Shown here: in pieces, positions 47,047 to 52,686 of the stretch | Layout: the number at the start of each line of letters is the position of its first letter | How positions within the stretch are numbered: position 1 is the first letter of the stretch | Virus record (IMG/VR): IMGVR_UViG_3300046167_000854 | Coordinates: 1 to 52,686 of that record | Reading direction: 5' to 3' (one strand) | Source of the DNA: a virus | DNA: 52,686 nt | Notes under the pieces: model-generated | Told to the model about the DNA's origin: nothing | Seen by the model: the letters and a program-made list of their open reading frames with translations, nothing else | Databases searched by the model: none | Program-made: the position numbers and the translations under genes

Positions 47047-47372
47047 GCTGTTTTTACTACCGTGTAAACATATGAGACGGTGCCTGTGGTGACAGCGCTA
47101 CCACTTGATGTTTGTCGCTGGAATGTAAACGATCCGTTGGAAACGGTGGTGGCGCCAATCGCCGGGTTTTCAAAAACGCTCTGTTCATTTTCTAAAACAA
47201 AAACATGGAATAGAGAGCTGTTACTCAATCCGTCAACAGAGATAGAGCTGGATGTTGAGCTGCCATTAGTAATCGTAAACGACCCCTGATCGTAGTAGGT
47301 CATCAAATTGTCTTCAGTTGTGAAGGCAATGTTGCCGCTCGTTGTATAAATTTCGAGACCGTATGAAGACAT
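47043..47372 (-). CDS. DUF6453-like tail protein, short paralogue, 109 residues
   Basis: Starts MSSYGLEIYTTSGNIAFTTE, then a beta domain (GSFTITNGSSTSSSISVDGL, then GTVSYVYTVVKTA). The N-terminal motif is shared with the larger neighbour. It lies one base after the J-like protein stop, so it is translated in the same run. Confidence 0.65.
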   Translation of the reverse strand: MSSYGLEIYTTSGNIAFTTEDNLMTYYDQGSFTITNGSSTSSSISVDGLSNSSLFHVFVLENEQSVFENPAIGATTVSNGSFTFQRQTSSGSAVTTGTVSYVYTVVKTA

Positions 47373-49741
47373 TACAGCAAGCCAATTTTGACCCTGAGAC
47401 CACTAGAGTCGTAGATCTCAATTCCTGTAGAGGTGTATACCGTTCTCGCTCCAGAGGACGCACTTTTGATGTTAAGGAAGTTAGCGCTGGTGCCTTCAAT
47501 GTTTATATTTGCCGCATTGATTGTTCCGGCATTGAGCTTGTCTGCTGATAGGTTTGATACCTTCGCGTTGTCTATCGCTGCGTCACCGATAAAGGCATTT
47601 GTAATCGAGCCATTCTTGATGAACGCGGTATCCATGTAGACACCTGCCGGCACATTCTCGCCGTTAAGAGTTTGCTGAGAAGCAACGACCGTGAACGGTA
47701 CGGTGAGGTTAGCGTTTGATGACGGACTGTTTGATTGCTCGTTGTTCGCCGCTGGGTTGACGATGGCAAACTTGTCAGCCCTGACAATAAACGCTGACGT
47801 GGGCGTCCCGTCATTGTTTGTATTGGATAAACCGAAGCCAGAAATGTAGCCGTTGTTATCTAGCTTCACAGTGTACTGGCTAGAAAGCCCTCCGTTTTCA
47901 TCACCCACTACGTCTTGCAGGGTTTCGATTGAACCGGTGAGTCCGCTGTTTCCGTCTGCGCCGTTCACAGTAACCTGAAGGGTGCTAATGCTAGACGCCG
48001 AAGCGGACCCGTTCGGGAATACCTCGGTATTGATGTCATCGACAACGTTCGCAGAAGCCACAATTAATGCGTTAGCCGGGTCTCCACCGCTCCAAATCGC
48101 ACTTGATAGCTGGTCAAGGCGAGACGCAGAAGTTGTGCCATCCGGAAACACCTCTGCCGTAACGGTGTCTAAGGCAGCAGACGTAGCCAGTTTTACTGTT
48201 CCGTTGGTGTTGCCGTTAACAAACATCGAGGCAGCTATGCTGTCCACCTTGTCAGAGATACCCCCGCTACCACTAACAGCGGTGTTTAGGGTGCTCAGTG
48301 CGCTGGCAGTTGCTAGGCGCGATGTGGTGTCCGGATTAAACACTTCGCTAAACAAACCGTCGATTCGGCTGGCTGAAGCACCGCCGGTCCCAAACACCTC
48401 TGTCTCGAGAGCGCTAACAGCTGCGGATGACGCAAGCTTAATGTCACCATTGGCGTCATAGACCGATGTTTCTAATCCGTCTATGCGGCTAGCGCTGCCC
48501 GTGCCATTTGGAAACACCTCAGAGTTGAGCGTTGAAACCGCGGATGACGTTGCGCTCAAGCCCGTGTTTGGATTAGTGATTGTGTTATTGAGCGTATCAA
48601 TGCGAGACGCCGTGGCTGAGGTTGGGTTGCTTGTGCCATAAACCTCGTTGTTAAGCAGGGTTACAGCCGACGAGCTTGCGAGCTGCACGTTGTTATTGGC
48701 GTCAAATACCGCGCCCTGCAGAGAGGTTATATTGCTCTGTATGCTGCCGACAACAGTATCGGTTTCTCCTGCCTCATAGATAGCCCGGACCTCATTAGTC
48801 AGACCTGTCACCGCAGACCCCGAAGCCAGCTTAACGTTATCGCTAGCATCGAATACAGCACCATCAAGACTGGTTACCTGCGTTTGCAAGCTTTTCACAA
48901 GACTAGAGCTGTTAGGCCCGTCATAGATAGCCTCAACGTCAGAGGTCAGCCCCGACAGGGCTGCTGATGTCGCGAGCTTCACGTTGTTGTTCTCGTCAAA
49001 AACAGCGCCCTGTAAAACGGTAACGCTGGTTTGAACAGACTTTACTACGCTAGGCTCATTGCCATCATATATAGCTTCTACCTCGCCTGTGAGGGTAGAA
49101 AGAGCTGATGTGGTTGCTAGCTTAACGTTATCGTTCGCATCGAAAACAGCACCATTCAGGTTAACGATATCAGTCTGTGCGGTGCCGATATCGCCGCCTT
49201 GATCACTTACAGTGACGCCAAGGGATGCTAAGGCACTGCCCGTCGCCAGCCTCAATCCCTCTTCGTCGAAAACCGCACTATTCAAAGCGGTGATCTGTCC
49301 CTGTGCCGTACTTATGTCCTCACCATTAGCGGTAATGCTGGTGGACAGCCCATCAGTCGTCTCGGTGGTTGCGAGAGCAACAGTGTCATCTGCGTTAAAG
49401 ACAACAGCGTTTAAATCGGTGATGGCGCCTTGCGCTATCCCTATGTTCTGTCCCTGTGAAGTGACTGTTTGCGAGAGCGATGAGACAGAAGAAGCCGTTG
49501 CTAACAGGCTGTTATTGTTAGCATCGAAAACCTCGCTAGTTAAGTCCGTAATGCTGGACTGCATAGTTTTTACAATGCTGGCATTTTCTGTGCCGTCGTA
49601 GATATCCTGGACATCGCTTATCAGACCGTCCAGCGCCGACACGGTAGCCAGCTTCACTTCGTCCTCGGCGTTGAATACGGCTCCATTTAAAGCGGTCACA
49701 GAGCTGGATAGCGAGCTTACCGTGCCGTTGATGACACCCAC
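47372..49741 (-). CDS. J-like tail protein, C-terminal repeat region (frame-broken)
   Basis: 789 codons from an internal GTG; the frame stays open upstream to about 50010 (RAPVGTANDPIADNSRWYDT). The bulk is about a dozen repeats of ~45 residues built on LNGAVFDANDNVKLATTSAL, then TGEVEAIYDG, a DUF1983-like stalk. The C-terminal ~170 residues (SQYTVKLDNNGYISGFGLSN, later NAGTINAANINIEG) form the end domain. It is one protein (~1160 residues) with the two pieces upstream. Confidence 0.8.
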   Translation of the reverse strand: MGVINGTVSSLSSSVTALNGAVFNAEDEVKLATVSALDGLISDVQDIYDGTENASIVKTMQSSITDLTSEVFDANNNSLLATASSVSSLSQTVTSQGQNIGIAQGAITDLNAVVFNADDTVALATTETTDGLSTSITANGEDISTAQGQITALNSAVFDEEGLRLATGSALASLGVTVSDQGGDIGTAQTDIVNLNGAVFDANDNVKLATTSALSTLTGEVEAIYDGNEPSVVKSVQTSVTVLQGAVFDENNNVKLATSAALSGLTSDVEAIYDGPNSSSLVKSLQTQVTSLDGAVFDASDNVKLASGSAVTGLTNEVRAIYEAGETDTVVGSIQSNITSLQGAVFDANNNVQLASSSAVTLLNNEVYGTSNPTSATASRIDTLNNTITNPNTGLSATSSAVSTLNSEVFPNGTGSASRIDGLETSVYDANGDIKLASSAAVSALETEVFGTGGASASRIDGLFSEVFNPDTTSRLATASALSTLNTAVSGSGGISDKVDSIAASMFVNGNTNGTVKLATSAALDTVTAEVFPDGTTSASRLDQLSSAIWSGGDPANALIVASANVVDDINTEVFPNGSASASSISTLQVTVNGADGNSGLTGSIETLQDVVGDENGGLSSQYTVKLDNNGYISGFGLSNTNNDGTPTSAFIVRADKFAIVNPAANNEQSNSPSSNANLTVPFTVVASQQTLNGENVPAGVYMDTAFIKNGSITNAFIGDAAIDNAKVSNLSADKLNAGTINAANINIEGTSANFLNIKSASSGARTVYTSTGIEIYDSSGLRVKIGLL

Positions 49742-49967
49742 GGTGACGTTGGTTGCGTCCAGCGCAGTTGATGTGGCGAGGCGAGAGCTGGTGTCGGCGT
49801 TAAAGACCTCGGCGCTAATGTTGCTGATAGCTGATTCGTTGTCACTGATGCGGGGGTCTTCAATGCTAACCCACTCTTTATTTCCGTCACCGTCTCCATC
49901 AAAGTAAATGTGTAAGGTGTTGTTATCTGACGTGTCATACCAACGCGAGTTATCCGCGATTGGATCG

Positions 49968-50150
49968 TTAGCGGTGCCGACTGGCGCACGTAGCTGATAT
50001 GTAGACGTCTGCCGTATTTGCTGACAGATCTGATAGCGACGACTGCAGATTACTGGTCGCTGTATTTAGAGAGCTGATAGAGGTGTTGATGTCTGAGATG
50101 GAGGTGTTAATTGTGCCCACCGAAGTGTCGATGCCACCTATCCGACTCAC
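49968..50150 (-). CDS. J-like tail protein, middle fragment (frame-broken)
   Basis: 60 codons from GTG, with the same frame open back to about 50240 (PIGQIDTINALTTSLETYTG). The sequence is coiled-coil stalk (SVGTINTSISDINTSISSLN). Its natural continuation is in the frame of the repeat region: removing one T near GATCTGTCAG turns ...LSDL into QQIRQTSTYQLRAPVGTAND. Not a separate gene. Confidence 0.7.
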   Translation of the reverse strand: MSRIGGIDTSVGTINTSISDINTSISSLNTATSNLQSSLSDLSANTADVYISATCASRHR

Positions 50151-50214
50151 TAGGCTGTCACCGGTATAATCGGAGAGGAAGCCAGTATATGTTTCGAGTG
50201 ACGTGGTCAGAGCG

Positions 50215-50856
50215 TTAATTGTGTCTATTTGCCCAATCGGAGTCGCCAGACTTCAGAGCTAGCTCGCTCGACGTGATCTGCTCCTCAAGAAGATCAAGGA
50301 TAAGCCCCACATCCGGCTGAGTAACCCCCTGCGTCCCGGTTGAAGAGTTAAACGGACCGATCTCATCGAGGATGTTTACAGCCCGCACCCAATAGTAGAG
50401 CGTCTGGTTAGATCCAGCGGCGTCTGAGTAAATCTTTGTGAATCCAGATACCTGCGCGATCAGCGTGGCATCAGAGATACTGTCGGACGTGTGTCGATGT
50501 ATCTCAAAGTGAGAGTGACCCACATAGCCGCTCATGTCCCACGTAAGAATAATGTTTTGAAAGGCGCCTGATGCATCAAGGTTCGTGGGAGCCGGGGGTG
50601 GCTGCACCTCCGAGCCTACATCGGGAGTCGGCACAAAGTCGTTCCGGGGATCGTCCCCGATAGTACTCCCAGAAACGTTTCTCGCCAGAGACAATACATT
50701 AGTGTCTAGCAAGTCCTGAAACGTTACCGCACGCTCAAGCGGGGACCCTCGATGTCCAATTAGGATATCCAGATTTTCTTTGATAGTTTCGCCGAACCTG
50801 CGCTCGGGCAACTCCCACTTGCTGGGTACGCTAGTATTAGATCGCTTCTTAGCCAT
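50215..50856 (-). CDS. J-like tail protein, N-terminal part with FN3 domain (frame-broken)
   Basis: From ATG 50856, just inside the nozzle-like stop at 50849. Residues ~80-185 are a fibronectin type III domain (PPPAPTNLDASGAFQNIILT, then YVGHSHFEIHRHTSD, LYYWVRAVNILDEIGPFN). GLILDLLEEQITSSELALK is the DUF1983-like entry to the stalk. The frame breaks at AAG TCT GGC: taking out one T gives LKLATPIGQIDT, which joins the middle fragment. Confidence 0.8.
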   Translation of the reverse strand: MAKKRSNTSVPSKWELPERRFGETIKENLDILIGHRGSPLERAVTFQDLLDTNVLSLARNVSGSTIGDDPRNDFVPTPDVGSEVQPPPAPTNLDASGAFQNIILTWDMSGYVGHSHFEIHRHTSDSISDATLIAQVSGFTKIYSDAAGSNQTLYYWVRAVNILDEIGPFNSSTGTQGVTQPDVGLILDLLEEQITSSELALKSGDSDWANRHN

Positions 50857-51154
50857 ATATCTCAGCCGCCGACTCGTAGACGCAGACCTCGTTGATTGGA
50901 TCACTGCCGCTCAACTCAATCTCAAACTCGTTTGCTTTGTATCCTGATGGCAACCTAAACAGGCTATCGCTAGTCGCTGTCTCTGTGTGCTTTAGAGCTC
51001 CGTCTGCATATAACTTGAAGGTGATGCCTGACCCGTAAGAGTCAGCTTGTACCTTGGCAACACCCGGGTTCACCGGTCTTTGGGTGAAAAACTTTTTTGA
51101 TCTCCATGTGTATGAAAGGCTTGATCCAGAAGCGAATTTTTTCACAGGCTCCAC
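50849..51154 (-). CDS. Nozzle-like tail protein, C-terminal part (frame-broken)
   Basis: About 101 codons. The sequence VKKFASGSSLSYTWRSKKFF, then TQRPVNPGVAKVQADSYGSG, is the end region of the upstream protein: removing one T in GGAGCCTGTGAAA makes ...YLVVGGAVKKFASGSS. The C-terminus (ANEFEIELSGSDPINEVCVY) forms a beta domain. Ends inside the start of the J-like gene. Confidence 0.75.
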   Translation of the reverse strand: MEPVKKFASGSSLSYTWRSKKFFTQRPVNPGVAKVQADSYGSGITFKLYADGALKHTETATSDSLFRLPSGYKANEFEIELSGSDPINEVCVYESAAEIYG

Positions 51155-51479
51155 CTACCACCAGATAAAGCTCATCTTCTTCTAGCTCGTTGAAACCCGC
51201 CGTGGCGTGAAAGCCCAAATCAACAAATGAATCCTTTCCTCCGCGGGGATCGAAAATAAAGCCTTTCTGCACAGATCCAGTATCATAAAAACCAATATAG
51301 TGCCCCTCCCAGTTGAACCCTACGATTGAGCTCGGCACCAAGTCCTGCCATTGGTCTCGTGTTAGTAGCGGCTCCGTAACCACCTTGAGACCCCCGTTCT
51401 CCGTAGCCATCACCAGCCCATCAGGGACTCGCATACATAACCGCAGAACCCATATCAACCACTGAACGCTTAGAAACAC
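51042..51479 (-). CDS. Nozzle-like tail protein, middle part (frame-broken)
   Basis: The true content begins at about 51422 (PDGLVMATENGGLKVVTEPL), continuing the preceding part after YASP. The segment IVGFNWEGHYIGFYDTGSVQ and FIFDPRGGKDSFVDLG is beta-propeller-like. After GGA the frame changes again into 50849-51154, and the last ~35 codons here are out-of-frame reading. Confidence 0.7.
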   Translation of the reverse strand: MFLSVQWLIWVLRLCMRVPDGLVMATENGGLKVVTEPLLTRDQWQDLVPSSIVGFNWEGHYIGFYDTGSVQKGFIFDPRGGKDSFVDLGFHATAGFNELEEDELYLVVGGACEKIRFWIKPFIHMEIKKVFHPKTGEPGCCQGTS

Positions 51480-52503
51480 ATGCTTGGTTAGAATCGATCT
51501 CAGACAAAGCCAAAGCCGATGGATCTAAACCACTAATTAGAGAGGGCTTTTCCTTGGTAAGAACCAGCAATCCTGACGGCATGGGTGCAATAGCGACAAT
51601 GTCCGACTTGACCGTAAGCTTGTACTCGTCGGGGAATGCATGAGGCTGGAATGCCTCGGAGAAACATACTGTCTGACCGGCGAATCCCGCCAGTATTCCG
51701 TTAGGCAGAGAGACCAGACCCAGCATAGGACCATCAGGGTGGTCAGCGGACACGTCATCCGGTGGGGGGTCAAATCTTGTGGTGGGTACTGCTTCACCGA
51801 GTTCGGACTCCTCTTTGCTGTCGGTATAGGTAGCGCTCGATAAGGTCACATCCGCAACAAACCTAAATGTACCGCCGGTGTCGGTTCGGTAAACTCGCTT
51901 CGTGGTTAGGTTGTGATTGCCCGATGGGTTCGCGGGAAAGGTTAGAACCACGTCCTGATCTGAATAAACCTCGACCACTTGACCCGAAGGCGCATCACAG
52001 CTCTGTCCTTCCTCGCCGTACGCACTAACGTACGTGAAGACGTAAGCCCTTGCTTTTGGAGTCTCCTCATCTTCCTTGGTAGATGTTGCAGGAGATAGTG
52101 CGACAGAAGATAAATCTGCTGGCTTTGGTATGCCGAGGGCATAAAAAGTGCCATTACCCACTATCGAGGCTAGAGTCATCCGAGGATAGCCAGAAGCGCC
52201 CCCAATCCCAGTAGCATATATACGTTCGTGCTGGTCTTCAGCAAGCGGTGAACGAACAAAATCCACGTCCTCATGTCGTCCAATCCATATGGAATCGCTG
52301 TACTTAAAAAGCGTTTTAGTGCTTGCAGAAATTGCATAACTCGCAACAGGAGTGATGGTCGTATCTTCATTGCCTTTCCACGGCTCCAGTCTCCCAGAGT
52401 CGAGCCTTACGTTGGTTGCTGTTTGCGCCATGTCCTCGGGTAGAAGGCGGGCGAATATTTTAGGAGCCTTGCCCCCAAAGGTTTGTAGTTTGAACCCGGT
52501 CAT
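51421..52503 (-). CDS. Nozzle-like tail protein, N-terminal part (stop at a CCC TGA site)
   Basis: From ATG 52503, which overlaps the membrane protein stop (ATGA); the 15 extra codons to 52548 belong to that gene's region. FKLQTFGGKAPKIFARLLPE, then AQTATNVRLDSGRLEPWKG, is a common start of large podovirus tail-tube/nozzle proteins, with propeller-like repeats (PNGILAGFAGQTVCFSEAFQ, LTKEKPSLISGLDP). It ends SKRSVVDMGSAVMYASP at CCC TGA; a +1 shift there restores DGLVMAT. Total ~551 residues. Role as T7 gp12/P22 gp10-type nozzle is inferred. Confidence 0.75.
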   Translation of the reverse strand: MTGFKLQTFGGKAPKIFARLLPEDMAQTATNVRLDSGRLEPWKGNEDTTITPVASYAISASTKTLFKYSDSIWIGRHEDVDFVRSPLAEDQHERIYATGIGGASGYPRMTLASIVGNGTFYALGIPKPADLSSVALSPATSTKEDEETPKARAYVFTYVSAYGEEGQSCDAPSGQVVEVYSDQDVVLTFPANPSGNHNLTTKRVYRTDTGGTFRFVADVTLSSATYTDSKEESELGEAVPTTRFDPPPDDVSADHPDGPMLGLVSLPNGILAGFAGQTVCFSEAFQPHAFPDEYKLTVKSDIVAIAPMPSGLLVLTKEKPSLISGLDPSALALSEIDSNQACVSKRSVVDMGSAVMYASP

Positions 52504-52686
52504 TTGCGCCTCCAGATTCTTATTCCATAGATTGCGGCGAATACACACAACGTGAGCCAGCGGTAGTATTCAGGCGTTTTTTCGAGCGCCTCGAACCCTG
52601 CCGAAACATAAGGCTGCATGTTAGGAATGAACGCCATGATGAGGGGGGTGCTGATTACGAGCAAAACAAACTCGTCTTTCCAGCCC
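52500..52686 (-). CDS. Membrane protein, C-terminal part; gene continues from the left edge
   Basis: The second half of the protein that starts at 446. After the edge it reads MGWKDEFVLLVISTPLIMAF, then a loop, and WLTLCVFAAIYGIRIWRRK, giving membrane segments near residues 150-170 and 190-208 with a positive C-terminal end. In total 633 bases or 211 codons across the junction with no frame loss. The stop overlaps the nozzle-like start (ATGA). Confidence 0.8.
   Translation of the reverse strand, partial: GWKDEFVLLVISTPLIMAFIPNMQPYVSAGFEALEKTPEYYRWLTLCVFAAIYGIRIWRRK

Noticed and set aside
1-52686. CRISPR array, insertion sequence or diversity-generating retroelement
   Set aside because: No spaced short repeats of array type, no transposase or reverse transcriptase frame, and no template/variable repeat pair was visible.

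Overview
The window reads as a complete, circularly closed genome (or circularly permuted or terminally redundant genome) of a temperate tailed phage of podovirus type. The coding frame that leaves the left edge on the minus strand (446 to 1) continues without interruption from base 52686 to a stop at 52500. This gives one 210-residue protein in which the two edges abut exactly. The lifestyle call rests on a tyrosine integrase (31306-32262), an attP core that copies the 3' part of a bacterial tRNA-Gly(GCC) gene (32369-32416), and two divergent regulated promoters. The tRNA fragment and the tail-fibre sequence styles suggest a marine proteobacterial host, probably a gammaproteobacterium. That is inference.

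Layout. (1) Late operon, minus strand, running counter-clockwise from 17453 through the origin to 33035: coiled-coil membrane protein, small terminase, small basic proteins, holin, DUF5675 endolysin-like protein, HNH nuclease, large terminase, portal, scaffold, HK97-fold coat protein followed by a strong terminator, adaptors, tail and fibre genes, and an origin-spanning membrane protein. It then continues with a nozzle-like protein, a J-like FN3 protein with a long repeat region, two DUF6453-like paralogues, a tail assembly chaperone, a GNAT-like protein, internal virion proteins, and a 2893-residue polyvalent ejection-type protein. (2) Early operon, plus strand, 17590-22770: about fifteen small genes, nearly all joined by ATGA overlaps. 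They include a papain-like protein, an OB-fold-like protein, a sigma-region-4-like peptide and a Cro-like helix-turn-helix protein. (3) Replication operon, minus strand, 27216-22655: winged-helix initiator, primase-helicase, a Ref-like nuclease, a DUF3310 protein and two PD-(D/E)XK-like nucleases. (4) Control, recombination and integration, plus strand, 27397-32262: repressor-like HTH protein, ERF annealing protein, YqaJ exonuclease, a small protein with an SSB-like acidic tip, a CsrA-like protein, a DUF6447-like protein and the integrase. Then come attP and two small genes.

How it fits together. No phage RNA polymerase is visible, so host polymerase must serve all operons. ERF, the YqaJ exonuclease and the nucleases form a recombination-dependent replication set. 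The giant protein occupies the place of the podovirus ejection proteins. Its frame also encloses a second, protein-like 73-codon gene with a good ribosome binding site.

Cautions. Seven reading-frame breaks, most repaired by removing one base, lie mainly in tail genes (two in the main fibre, two in the J-like protein, two in the nozzle-like protein) plus one in the early operon. They may be consensus errors, strain mixing, decay or programmed shifts. All functions are read from motifs and gene order alone. No database search was possible.
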